This document shows, piece by piece, positions 8,862 to 17,128 of a stretch of DNA of 64,000 nucleotides. Location of the stretch: assembly GCF_001647715.1 (NCBI RefSeq), contig NZ_CP015600.1, forward strand, positions 3,038,001 through 3,102,000, given 5' to 3'. The translations under genes and the position numbers were made by a program. The DNA comes from Pseudomonas antarctica. GTDB lineage: Bacteria > Pseudomonadota > Gammaproteobacteria > Pseudomonadales > Pseudomonadaceae. Every line of letters begins with the position of its first letter. Position 1 is the stretch's first letter. The notes beneath the pieces were generated by a model. The model saw only the letters and a program-made list of their open reading frames with translations. It had not been told where the DNA came from and did not search any database.

Positions 8862-9773
8862 ATGAACCAGTTATCTGCCATGCGCGCCTTTCGGTGCATC
8901 GTCGAGGCCAAGGGCTTCTCTGCCGCGGCAGAGCGGCTGGACACAACCCACTCGACGATTTCCCGGCAATTGCAGCAACTGGAAGTTGAACTGGGCGTTC
9001 AGTTGATCAACCGCAACACCCGGCGTTTCAGCCTGACCCGCCCCGGAGAGCACTACTTCGCAGCGTGCGTCGATATTCTCGATCGCCTTGATGCGGCCGC
9101 CATGGCCATGGCGCAGGGGCATCAGCAACCCAATGGCCTGTTGCGGGTCAGCGTGCCCCTGGTGGTCGGCACACTGGACCTGCCGCACTGGCTGCCGGGT
9201 TTCCAGAAGCGCTACCCCGATATCGAACTTGAGCTGTGCTGCGACGATCAGTTCGTTGATCTGGTCGCCGAAGGGTTCGATGTGGCTATCCGTATCGCCA
9301 GTGCACTGGCTGACACCACGCTGGTCGCGCGCACCCTGACGGTTTCAAAGCTGGTCCTGGTGGCTTCTCCGGCCTATGTAAACAGACACGGTTTGCCACG
9401 CACAGCCCAGGAACTCGACGGCCATCGCTTGCTGGCGTTTATCGGCGCCTCATCCGACTGGGAGCTGTGCCCGCCACGCGGTGCACCGGTCAAGGTCACG
9501 CCAACGGGGCAGTTCAAGACCAACACCCTCAGCGCCTTGCACGCCGCCGCACTGGCCGGCGCCGGCATCGCGTGTTTTACCCAGGCCACCGTGCGCGCTA
9601 ATTTTGCGCAAGGGCAACTCGTCTCCATTCTGCCCAACTATTCACTGGGCCAACGGCATTACTTCGCGCTCTATCCGCAATCGCGGTATCTGGCGCCCAA
9701 CGTCAGGGCGTTTGTCGATTACATGGCCGACTTCTACGCGTCCCAAGGGCAAGCCGTAAGCGGTCACGGATAA
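8862..9773 (+). CDS. LysR family transcriptional regulator
   Basis: This is a 303-aa regulator. The start MNQLSAMRAFRCIVEAKGFS is typical of the CrgA-like LysR group and is preferred over an in-frame TTG at 8835. The helix-turn-helix covers SAAAERLDTTHSTISRQLQQLE, and the effector-binding domain follows. It lies just downstream of the isochorismatase-like gene in the same direction and upstream of the oligopeptidase gene, so either may be its target. Confidence 0.92.
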   Translation: MNQLSAMRAFRCIVEAKGFSAAAERLDTTHSTISRQLQQLEVELGVQLINRNTRRFSLTRPGEHYFAACVDILDRLDAAAMAMAQGHQQPNGLLRVSVPLVVGTLDLPHWLPGFQKRYPDIELELCCDDQFVDLVAEGFDVAIRIASALADTTLVARTLTVSKLVLVASPAYVNRHGLPRTAQELDGHRLLAFIGASSDWELCPPRGAPVKVTPTGQFKTNTLSALHAAALAGAGIACFTQATVRANFAQGQLVSILPNYSLGQRHYFALYPQSRYLAPNVRAFVDYMADFYASQGQAVSGHG

Positions 9774-9804
9774 TTTTCAATACAGCTTTCGACAGGATTC
9801 GACC

Positions 9805-11874
9805 ATGTCAAACCTCCCAACAGAACCCACCACGCTCCACGATCCGTACCTATGGCTTGAAGAGGTCGACAGTGCCAGGGCGCTGGAATGGGTGCGGGCG
9901 CAGAACCTGAAAACCGATACGCGCCTCGCGCAATCGGACGCCTTCAAAACGCTGCAGGCCGACCTGCTGGCGGTGCTGGATAGCGACAGCAATATCCCAT
10001 TCGTGGAAAAAATCGGCGCGCACTATTACAACTTCTGGATTGACGCCGCGCACCCACGCGGCCTGTGGCGTCGCACCACGCTGGAGGAGTACCGCAAGGC
10101 CCAACCCGCATGGGAAACCGTGCTGGATATCGATGCGTTGAACGCCCTTGAGGGCGAGAACTGGGTATGGCATGGCGCCAACTGCCTGCGACCGGGCCAT
10201 TCGCAACCGGGCTATCAGCGCTGTCTGATCGAACTGTCCCGTGGCGGGGCGGATGCCAGCGTGACGCGCGAATTTGATCTGGTCGGCAAAGCCTGGGTCG
10301 AAGACGGCTTCCAACTGCCCGAGTCCAAGGGCGGAATGGACTGGATCGACCAGGACAGCGTGTATGTGTTCACCGATTTCGGTGCGGCCAGCATGACGCG
10401 CTCGGGCTACCCGCGCATCGTCAAGCAGTGGCAGCGCGGAACGCCGCTGAGCGCGGCCAGTGTTGTGTACGAAGGCCAGCACGACGATATGTATATCGCG
10501 GCAATGCACGACAGTACGCCGGGCTACGAACGTGATATCGTCAGCCGTACGCTGGCGTTCTACAACGATGAGCTGTACCTGCGGGCCGGCGACGGCAAAC
10601 TGAGCAAAATCGACGCGCCTAACTCGGCCGAAAAATCGCTGCACAAAGACTGGCTGCTGCTGAAACTACGTGACGACTGGCCAGTGGGTGACGGCTATGT
10701 GGCCGGCTCGTTGTTGGCAATCAAGTTTGAACATTTCATGGCCGGCGCGCGCGATTTCGACGTGTTGTTCGTGCCGTCTGACAGCACCTCGCTGGCAGAC
10801 ATGGACTGGACGCGCAACCACTTGGTGCTGAACGTGCTGGATGACGTCAGGAACCGTCTCAGCGTGTTGACGCCTGGCGCCGAAGGATGGACGCGCAGTG
10901 CATTTATCGGTGCGCCGCCGATGGCGACTGTGGACGTGAGTGCGGTCGACAGCGATGACAGCGACGCGGTTTGGCTGATCACGCGGGACTACCTCACGCC
11001 GGTCACGCTTTCACTGGCTCAAATCGGCGCTCAACCGCACGTGCTGAAAGCCATGCCGGCGTTCTTCGATTCGAGTCGCCACGTGGTGCAACAGCATTTT
11101 GCAGCGTCCAGGGATGGCACTCGTGTGCCGTATTTCCTGGTGCATGAGCAAGGGTTGCAGTACGACGGCAGTGCGCCAACCTTGCTCTATGGCTACGGCG
11201 GTTTCGAGTATTCGCTGTGCCCGGAGTACTCCGGCGGGCTGGGCCGCGCCTGGCTTGCCAAAGGCGGGGTGTATGCCGTCGCCAACATTCGCGGCGGTGG
11301 CGAATACGGCCCGCGTTGGCACCAGGCCGCACTCAAGCACAATCGCGCGCGCGCCTACGAAGATTTTGCCGCCGTAGCGCAAGACCTGATCAGCCGAAAA
11401 ATCACCGCGCCCCGGCATTTGGGCGTGCAAGGTGGCAGCAATGGCGGCCTGTTGGTCGGCAATATGCTGACCCAGTACCCTGAACTGTTAGGCGCCGTTG
11501 TCGTGCAGGTGCCGTTGCTCGATATGCAGCGCTATCACCACTTACTGGCCGGAGCCTCGTGGATGGAGGAGTACGGCAACCCGGACGTGCCCGAAGAGTG
11601 GGCCTACATCCAGACTTTTTCGCCTTACCACCTGTTCGATCCGGCGCAGACTTACCCGCCGGTGCTGTTCACCACCTCCACCCGTGATGACCGCGTACAC
11701 CCGGCCCACGCCCGCAAGCTGGCGGCCAGGATGATCGAGTCCAACCAGGACGTGACCTATTACGAGAACATCGAAGGGGGCCATGGTGGAGCGGCGGATA
11801 ACGCGCAGAGTGCGTACATGAAAGCGTTGGTTTACAGCTTTTTGTGGGAGCGGTTGAGCGTCGGCGGGGATTGA
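9805..11874 (+). CDS. Prolyl oligopeptidase family serine peptidase (S9A)
   Basis: This 689-aa protein fits the S9A family: an N-terminal beta-propeller and a C-terminal alpha/beta-hydrolase domain. It opens with the family motif DPYLWLEEVDS. The catalytic domain shows GGGEYGPRWHQA, the nucleophile Ser545 in GGSNGG, the acidic region TSTRDDRVHPAHA (about 625-637) and His660 in EGGHGG. No signal peptide is seen, so it is probably cytosolic and cuts short peptides. The start has an upstream AGGA-type site. It is the last intact gene before the degraded region that begins near 11.9 kb. Confidence 0.93.
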   Translation: MSNLPTEPTTLHDPYLWLEEVDSARALEWVRAQNLKTDTRLAQSDAFKTLQADLLAVLDSDSNIPFVEKIGAHYYNFWIDAAHPRGLWRRTTLEEYRKAQPAWETVLDIDALNALEGENWVWHGANCLRPGHSQPGYQRCLIELSRGGADASVTREFDLVGKAWVEDGFQLPESKGGMDWIDQDSVYVFTDFGAASMTRSGYPRIVKQWQRGTPLSAASVVYEGQHDDMYIAAMHDSTPGYERDIVSRTLAFYNDELYLRAGDGKLSKIDAPNSAEKSLHKDWLLLKLRDDWPVGDGYVAGSLLAIKFEHFMAGARDFDVLFVPSDSTSLADMDWTRNHLVLNVLDDVRNRLSVLTPGAEGWTRSAFIGAPPMATVDVSAVDSDDSDAVWLITRDYLTPVTLSLAQIGAQPHVLKAMPAFFDSSRHVVQQHFAASRDGTRVPYFLVHEQGLQYDGSAPTLLYGYGGFEYSLCPEYSGGLGRAWLAKGGVYAVANIRGGGEYGPRWHQAALKHNRARAYEDFAAVAQDLISRKITAPRHLGVQGGSNGGLLVGNMLTQYPELLGAVVVQVPLLDMQRYHHLLAGASWMEEYGNPDVPEEWAYIQTFSPYHLFDPAQTYPPVLFTTSTRDDRVHPAHARKLAARMIESNQDVTYYENIEGGHGGAADNAQSAYMKALVYSFLWERLSVGGD

Positions 11875-11895
11875 CCGAGGCCGGCGGGTCAGAGG

Positions 11896-11906
11896 CTGTC
11901 CGGGTC
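11896..11906. repeat. 11-bp direct repeat, left copy (CTGTCCGGGTC)
   Basis: This 11-mer is repeated exactly at 15953-15963, inside the 3' end of mexT. The two copies bracket the debris region that contains the integrase fragment. An 11-mer match is not rare in 64 kb, so position is the only argument that this could be an att-like scar. Confidence 0.3.
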
Positions 11907-12026
11907 GTTCGCCTGCTGGGTGCTCTCAAAAAAAACGGTAGCCTCGCTTCGATTTGCTCACAGATCACTACATACCGAGCCCAAAGATGCACTCTCGTAT
12001 GCTGAGGGGCCTCGCATCACGCACCC

Positions 12027-12088
12027 GAGGCAGGAGCCGTATGCGGTAGTTTCGCACCGGGGGAGGGAACTGCCATTCCTACCGCGAC
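12027..12088 (+). mobile_element. Degenerate 3' end of a bacterial group II intron
   Basis: The stretch containing GGAGCCGTATGCGGTAGTTT and ending in CATTCCTACCGCGACC resembles domains V-VI of bacterial group II introns, which I recall as GAGCCGTATGCGGTAGTTCCGCAC...CATTCCTACCGCGA. The second strand of the domain V hairpin (GTACGG...) appears deleted after TTCGCAC, so it should not splice. No intron reverse transcriptase is encoded nearby. The identification is from memory of the motif. Confidence 0.5.
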
Positions 12089-12435
12089 CGATTGATCAAC
12101 ACTGACTTCATTCGAAATTGGCTATTGTTCTGCCTGCGGTACATGACGCTATGAGGTTTCGTTCCTGAGGAAACTCGCTATGTTTTGGCGTCTTTATTTT
12201 AATAAAGTATTCCGGGGATAGCATTTTGATCTATAAAAAAGGCGGCCGCCTGAAATTCCTCGTCTACGCTCGCTTCAACGGCCCTTAAACCTTGGGTTAA
12301 CCCGCTCAGTATTCATATGGAAATGATGATGGGTGTAAAGGAAGACACGGTCGTAGAACAGTCACTTGGGGTCATGCCTGGGGGCAGCGCAAGCTACTGG
12401 ATACACCACGGCGCCTGCGGCACGAAGTCCAGTTT

Positions 12436-13653
12436 TTGCCCGCTGCCCTGGCGTTGCAGGAGCAACCAGTACACCCGGCCCCGCGCTACATTCTCTTTTC
12501 AATCATGCTATTCGCAGCTCTAGCCTTCTTCTGGGCCTGCCTGGGTGAGATTGATGTCGTGGCGACCGCCACCGGCAAAGTTGTCGCAAGTGGCAAGAGC
12601 AAAACCATCCAGCCCAGCGAGGTGGCGGTAGTCAAAGCGATCCATGTATACGACGGTGAACAAGTAAAGGTCGGGGATGTATTGATAGAGCTGGATGCCA
12701 GCGTGACCGGTGCTGATGTCAGGCGTTTGAACAGCGATTTGATGGCCGCCAAGGTCGACAGCACCCGGGCTGGAGCCATGCTTGAAGCAATCCAGAACCA
12801 TAAAGAACCAGGATCGCTACAGGGCAAAATTAATGATGCCGGCCCTGTTCAACAACTCGCTGCTGAGCGTTGGTTGCAGGGGCAATATTTCGAACTTAAA
12901 AGTGCCCTGTACCAAGCGGAAGCGGAGATCGATCAACGCACGGCAGAAATCGCTTCAGCCAATATCAACGTCGGTACTTTGCAGAAAACATTACCCGTCT
13001 CTCGAAGACTTGCAGAGGACTACAAGACGCTGTTAGAGCAACAGTATGTTCCGCGTCATGCCTACCTGGAGAAAGAACTAGCGCTGCTTGATCTAGAACG
13101 TGAGCTGGCATTGCAGCGTGGGCGAGTGAACGAACTCAAGGCTGCGAAGAAGGAGGCTGAAGGACGCTGGGTAGGCATCCTCGCCCAGACCCGTCGGGCC
13201 ATGCTGGATTTGCAGCAGCAGTCGGAACAGAAAGTTGCCTCGCTCACTCAAGAGGTCAGCAAAGCTGAGCAGCGTGATCATCTGATGCGATTGACTGCGC
13301 CGGTAGATGGGATGGTGCAGCAGTTGGCTGTTCACACAATCGGCGGAGTTGTCACCGCCGCTCAACCCTTGATGGTTGTCGTGCCGACTGACCGGCCAGT
13401 AGAAGTTGAGGCAATGCTGGAGAATGAGGTAATTAGCGTCTCCAATGATGCCATTGAAGATGAGAAACGAGGTTTGCTTTACAGTGTCAGAGTTCGCTTG
13501 TTTAGCGATTTTGTGACTGTAAAGGGCAAGGATATTAGTTTGGTGTCCGGTATGTCAGTGAGTTCTAACGTAAAGACTGATCATCGACGAATAATTGACT
13601 ACTTGCTGAGCCCGCTAGAGCGCCATATCGCTGAAAGTATGATGGAGTATTAA
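12436..13653 (+). CDS. HlyD-family type I secretion adaptor, orphan, N-terminus damaged
   Basis: This is a membrane-fusion protein of a type I secretion system. The listed frame starts at TTG 12436 (405 aa). It shows one membrane helix (ILFSIMLFAALAFFWACLG), the lipoyl segment KVVASGKSKTIQPSE, a long coiled coil (about residues 90-290) and the C-terminal half LTAPVDGMVQQLAVHTIGGVV. Family-like sequence continues in frame upstream of 12436 (LLDTPRRLRHEVQF from about 12394). That frame has no ATG, GTG or TTG before a stop at 12298. An ATG at 12317 is in another frame, so a small indel near 12340-12380 probably broke the N-terminus. No HlyB-type ABC transporter or TolC lies beside it. It is probably decaying or non-functional. 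Confidence 0.75.
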   Translation: MPAALALQEQPVHPAPRYILFSIMLFAALAFFWACLGEIDVVATATGKVVASGKSKTIQPSEVAVVKAIHVYDGEQVKVGDVLIELDASVTGADVRRLNSDLMAAKVDSTRAGAMLEAIQNHKEPGSLQGKINDAGPVQQLAAERWLQGQYFELKSALYQAEAEIDQRTAEIASANINVGTLQKTLPVSRRLAEDYKTLLEQQYVPRHAYLEKELALLDLERELALQRGRVNELKAAKKEAEGRWVGILAQTRRAMLDLQQQSEQKVASLTQEVSKAEQRDHLMRLTAPVDGMVQQLAVHTIGGVVTAAQPLMVVVPTDRPVEVEAMLENEVISVSNDAIEDEKRGLLYSVRVRLFSDFVTVKGKDISLVSGMSVSSNVKTDHRRIIDYLLSPLERHIAESMMEY

Positions 13654-13654
13654 T

Positions 13655-14212
13655 ATGAAAGGTGTTTTATTGTTTTTGGCTATTTGTGTAGTTGGTTGCG
13701 GTGCTGTTATGGCATGGGCAGAGCAGATTATGTATTTTAAAGTGGGGGAGTCGAAGTATTATGTGAATTCATCGGCTTCAGAAAGAGGTGTCATGACTGA
13801 TGGTGAAAATCAAATTTTAATCATTCATGATCTGGATGTCGTAAATATGGGGAAGGTCTCCGTATATGTAGAGCGAAATCAGGCCAAAAAAAACGATACG
13901 GGGCGCCTTGCTTATGAATTTGTAAAGCCGACGTTGACGGTGGCGGAGTCTAACTCAAAGTTTGTAGTGTATAAGTCGAGCGATGAGGTAAGGAGTAATG
14001 ATTTAATATTTAACGACTTGATTTCGGGTGAGTATATTTATTTTGATTGTCGACTTCAAAGTCTTTGTACTATTAGAGGTACTTATAAGGGAGAGCTTGG
14101 GGTTAGAGTCGACTTTAGACCGTCAGAAAAAAAATTGACCTATAGCGAAATACTGAAAGGGTACTGGGATGTAAAACGGCTAATTTTTATAGGTCAACGT
14201 GATGGAAACTAA
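13655..14212 (+). CDS. AT-rich hypothetical exported protein
   Basis: This 185-aa protein is not recognised. An N-terminal hydrophobic segment (MKGVLLFLAICVVGCGAVMAWA) resembles a Sec signal peptide or membrane anchor, and a Cys lies in it (VVGCGA). The rest is rich in beta-prone residues and contains the pair FDCRLQSLCT. Codon use is AT-rich and unlike the flanking genes, a sign of transfer. It begins one base after the HlyD stop codon, so the two were probably one transcription unit. It might be an accessory factor of the lost secretion system. Confidence 0.6.
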   Translation: MKGVLLFLAICVVGCGAVMAWAEQIMYFKVGESKYYVNSSASERGVMTDGENQILIIHDLDVVNMGKVSVYVERNQAKKNDTGRLAYEFVKPTLTVAESNSKFVVYKSSDEVRSNDLIFNDLISGEYIYFDCRLQSLCTIRGTYKGELGVRVDFRPSEKKLTYSEILKGYWDVKRLIFIGQRDGN

Positions 14213-14498
14213 CGTGGTTTTGTCCGCTGATCAAAGAGTCGCTGTCCAAAACCTTGTGTCTCAAAAAAATTACGCTTCAGGTTATCTTTATGTGGCTAAT
14301 ATCGTCTCTGGTCAGGCAGGAGGGGATCCTAGGACTGCTAGATGGTTGGAAACGGCCGCGAGTATTAACTCTAATGATGGTAGTTGGCATAGTGACTTCG
14401 TGCATTATGCAACTTATCAGGCGCTGCGAGATCAGGGTTTGCCTGTGAGTCCGGATGTATTTTCCACAAGACGGATAGCTTTGCCGAGGCCGTGCTAA
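14202..14498 (+). CDS. Hypothetical small protein, possibly the N-terminus of a lost secreted protein
   Basis: This ORF encodes 98 aa and overlaps the end of the preceding gene by 11 bp. It begins [12 protein letters not shown] and has no signal peptide. The segment [19 protein letters not shown] and the following [20 protein letters not shown] look like a folded helical start of a larger protein. The last dozen residues run into sequence that belongs, in another frame, to an ADP-ribosylglycohydrolase tail. The ORF is therefore probably truncated. Its position after HlyD suggests the cargo of that exporter, but this is inference. Confidence 0.45.
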   Translation: METNVVLSADQRVAVQNLVSQKNYASGYLYVANIVSGQAGGDPRTARWLETAASINSNDGSWHSDFVHYATYQALRDQGLPVSPDVFSTRRIALPRPC

Positions 14499-14671
14499 TG
14501 GCTGCGAATCTGGGGGATGACGCGGACACTACCGCGGCAATCGTTGGCCAGGTTGCCGGTGCATATTATGGCGTGCAAAGTATTCCAGAGGATTGGTTAG
14601 GCAAGTTGTGGATGCGTGAGCGGATCCAGGCCACTGCCGATGCGTTGATGCAGATGGGCGAGCCTCACTAA
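14471..14671 (+). pseudogene. ADP-ribosylglycohydrolase (DraG family) C-terminal fragment
   Basis: In a frame different from the preceding ORF, the stretch reads [20 protein letters not shown] followed by [20 protein letters not shown] and a stop at 14671. The GDDADT motif is the C-terminal metal-binding signature of DraG/ADPRH enzymes, which remove ADP-ribose from proteins. Only about 66 residues of a roughly 300-residue family remain. The N-terminal metal site is missing, so this is a remnant. Confidence 0.75.
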
Positions 14672-14692
14672 GACACGCGCCATCGCCCGGGA

Positions 14693-15240
14693 TTAATCCT
14701 CGATCACTAAGCCGATGGCAGGAACAATCAACAGCGTACTGATCGTCATCGACAGCACATTGCCAATATACGGATGCAGGTAACTCGGCAACCGGCCGAC
14801 AATCGCGCACGCCAACGGCGGCGCAATCAGCGCGCCCAGCACCGAGCTGAGCACAATAACCGTCACGCTACCGCCATAAGTCAACACAGCGGCCGGCACC
14901 ACCGACACTAGTGGCACATAGGTCGGGTACCAACCCCGTATTCGCCATTGCTGTCGCCATAGGAGGATGCCCAGCAGTGAGGTCAGCGCCTGGCCTGCCA
15001 CCAGATGCAGTACCCAGCCCGACCCATCGGCGGGGCTCAGAGGATTTAAGGGGTAGGCCAGCAACACGCGTGCGAGCAAACCCAGGCTGGCCCACTCATT
15101 GCCAAAAAACGGCGCTTCGGAAAAGTCTGCCAGCACATGACGTAGCGTCCAGCGTAGGCCGTAATTGGGTGTTTTCAGAGGCGCGGTGGGAGGGTCGTTG
15201 GCCTTGGCTTCAGGCGCACGGCTTACCAGTATCGGCACTG
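14693..15240 (-). pseudogene. Membrane protein C-terminal fragment
   Basis: On the minus strand an open frame of up to 245 codons runs from 15430 to 14693. The upstream third overlaps the integrase fragment in another frame and is not protein-like. From about 15240 the product looks genuine: a polar stretch (KTPNYGLRWTLRHVLADFSE) and then four or five hydrophobic segments ending VPAIGLVIED. I do not recognise the family. It seems to be the tail of a larger permease fused by deletion to the integrase remnant. Confidence 0.45.
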
Positions 15241-15755
15241 CGTACGTACATGGCTTGCCATAGCCAGAATGCGCTGGCGGCGCATCTCGGTGATGATCGT
15301 GGTGATGTGCTCGAGCTTGATTTCGCTGACCTGTTTTTTGCCAATGACAGGGAAGACGTAGTTGTTCAGGGCGCCGCGAAACCCCGCAACAGATTTGCTC
15401 ACCAGATCGGGGGACTTGAAAGCCAACCATTGCTCAGCCACGTATACGAAAGTTCGTTCTTCGTTAAGTAGCTGCGCTTCTACCTTGGCGGTCTTGGCCT
15501 TGAGCGGGGCTATGTGGTTGGCCACGTCGCGGCGTGCACCGCGAGCAATGTGGCTTGCCTCTCTCAGGCTGATGTCGGGGTAAGTCCCAATCGTGAAACA
15601 GTTTTCCTTGCCAAGCAGCCGATATTTCAGGCGCCACGATTTGGAAGGGTGGTTCCGAGCATGCTCGAAAGCCTGACCTGCAAGTAAAGGCCTGGGACTT
15701 CGCCGTCGACGTACTTGCCGGGTTCGGTCAGTGAACGGATGAAGGCATTGCTGAG
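15223..15755 (-). pseudogene. P4-type tyrosine integrase, truncated and frameshifted
   Basis: The N-terminal arm-binding domain (DUF4102 type) is split between two frames. One contains KLSNAFIRSLTEPGKY and EVPGLYLQVR (about 15755-15665). The other continues with SKSWRLKYRLLGKENC and FTIGTYPDISLREA. The core-binding domain follows (FVYVAEQWLAFKSPDLV). The frame ends at 15223, before the catalytic R-H-R-Y domain, so the enzyme is dead. It starts about 190 bp beyond the mexT stop codon and points away from it, the layout of an integrase beside its attachment site. Confidence 0.75.
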
Positions 15756-15945
15756 TTTTCGTCTGAAAACAGGGGCGTTTTCTGGAGGCATCGGTGGGGG
15801 TGGGCAATTTTTATGAGCCGGAATTTACCCCCAGTTTTGTCCCCCATCAGCCCAAGAATTCAGTGGAAATAGACGGACGGCCATAGACTAATAATGTTCA
15901 TAACACGATGTTTAAAAAGCTTTTTTGGATGTCAATGGAATTTTG

Positions 15946-16860
15946 TTACAGACTGTCCGGGTCCCCAAAAAACATCTGAATCCGCGACCGCAGCCACCGC
16001 TCTCCCGGGTCGTTATCCTGCGACCCGCGCCAGGCCATATGCAGTTCAAAGCTACGCACCGGCAACGGCGGGTCTTCGGCCCGAAGGCCGCCCGCCGCTG
16101 TCAGGGCCTCGGCTGCATAGTCCGGCACGGTGGCCAGAATGTCGGTGCCCGCCAGCAAGGTGCCCAGCCCATTGAACTGCGGCACAGCCAGTACCACGTG
16201 GCGTTTTCGATTTAGCTTTTCCAGCTCTTCGTCAATAAACCCGCTCAGGTCGCCCGCGAAGGACACCAGGGCGTGGGGGCGCGCGCAGAAGTCGTCCAGG
16301 CTCAGCGAGCCGGGCACGCTGTCGGCACGCAGCAGTTTCGGCAGGCTGCGACGCAGCACTTTGCGCTTGGCATTGGCCGGCAGGTCGGCGGTGTAGCTGA
16401 CGCCGATGGAGATCTCACCGGAGGCCAGGAGGCCCGGCATCAGGATGTAGTTGACGCGGCGCACCACCAGCACGATGCCGGGAGCTTCGGCACGCAGGCG
16501 TTTGAGCAATTGGGGAAGCAGGGCGAATTCGACGTCGTCGGACAGGCCGATACGGAACACGGCGGTGCTGGTGGCCGGGTCGAACTCGGCGGCACGGCTC
16601 ACGGCGGTGGAAATCGAGTCCAGGGCCGGGGAGAGCAGGGCGAAGATTTCTACAGCGCGTGCCGACGGCTCCATGCTGCGCCCGGTGCGCACAAACAGCG
16701 GGTCATCAAACAGCCCGCGCAGACGCGACAAGGCCGCACTGATGGCCGGCTGGCCGAGGAACAGCTTCTCGGCGGCGCGGGTCACGCTGCGCTCATGCAT
16801 CAAGGTTTCGAATACGATCAAGAGGTTAAGGTCGACACGACGCAGGTCGTTACGGTTCAT
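15946..16860 (-). CDS. mexT: LysR activator MexT
   Basis: This 304-aa LysR regulator activates mexEF-oprN and mexS. The chosen start, MNRNDLRRVDLNLLIVFETL, matches P. aeruginosa MexT as I know it. An in-frame ATG at 16884 would add eight residues. The helix-turn-helix is SVTRAAEKLFLGQPAISAAL. The C-terminal half retains the characteristic VRRVNYILMPGLLASGEIS, and the end GDPDSL is also MexT-like. It is divergent from mexS, as in P. aeruginosa. Unlike there, mexE does not follow directly: integrase and other debris begin about 190 bp after its stop. Frame and length appear intact, so it is probably functional. Confidence 0.95.
   Translation of the reverse strand: MNRNDLRRVDLNLLIVFETLMHERSVTRAAEKLFLGQPAISAALSRLRGLFDDPLFVRTGRSMEPSARAVEIFALLSPALDSISTAVSRAAEFDPATSTAVFRIGLSDDVEFALLPQLLKRLRAEAPGIVLVVRRVNYILMPGLLASGEISIGVSYTADLPANAKRKVLRRSLPKLLRADSVPGSLSLDDFCARPHALVSFAGDLSGFIDEELEKLNRKRHVVLAVPQFNGLGTLLAGTDILATVPDYAAEALTAAGGLRAEDPPLPVRSFELHMAWRGSQDNDPGERWLRSRIQMFFGDPDSL
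15953..15963. repeat. 11-bp direct repeat, right copy, in the 3' end of mexT
   Basis: This is the exact partner of 11896-11906. It lies within the last six codons of mexT, next to the integrase fragment. An attachment site overlapping a gene's 3' end is a known integrase habit, though usually it is a tRNA gene. Confidence 0.3.
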
Positions 16861-17128
16861 CTTGTGTCCTGGAAGAGTCAGCAAACTTGACGTGAACGGC
16901 CATATTCAGAACCCTCAGGTTCCACTTAGACGCATGACCGGCATGAATCTTACGGGGAAAGGCTGGTACTCTGCACAAGATAATTGAGTTTTCCTACAGG
17001 AGTTGAGGTCTATTCCTCGGTTGCGGAATCAATGACAGGCATGTCGACTATTAACGCCGACCGATGGCCTTAGCTGGAAAGCCCAGATAGAGTTCATGGC
17101 ATTAGAGGTTACTTTGACGAGGTTTGCG

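Larger units (their letters stand above)
11875..12316. other. Gene-poor segment with mobile-element debris
   Basis: No credible complete gene is present. On the minus strand a short open stretch ends in ...ANDPDSL-stop near 11893, reminiscent of the last residues of MexT (GDPDSL). Near 12027-12088 lies a likely group II intron 3' end. At 12192-12207 there is a perfect CTTTATT-TT-AATAAAG inverted repeat and at 12240-12251 a 12-bp palindrome. The base composition changes here from GC-rich to more AT-rich. Confidence 0.6.

Noticed and set aside
12240-12251. 12-bp palindrome AGGCGGCCGCCT as an operator
   Set aside because: It is a GC palindrome in degraded DNA with no adjacent intact promoter or regulator, so chance is the simpler explanation.
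11920-12523. Short plus-strand ORFs at 11920-12105, 12317-12523 and 12366-12548 as separate genes
   Set aside because: They lie in the intron-remnant and HlyD leader region. Their translations lack protein character and the HlyD-like homology is in another frame.
14693-15430. The full 245-codon minus-strand ORF as one intact membrane protein
   Set aside because: Its first third overlaps the integrase fragment in a different frame and reads as non-protein sequence. Only the hydrophobic C-terminal part is credible.
17029-17060. MexT box in the mexS-mexT gap near ATCAATGACAGGC and GTCGAC
   Set aside because: The ATCA and GTCGAC parts are present but the spacing does not fit the motif used for the mexE sites, so I could not support a call.
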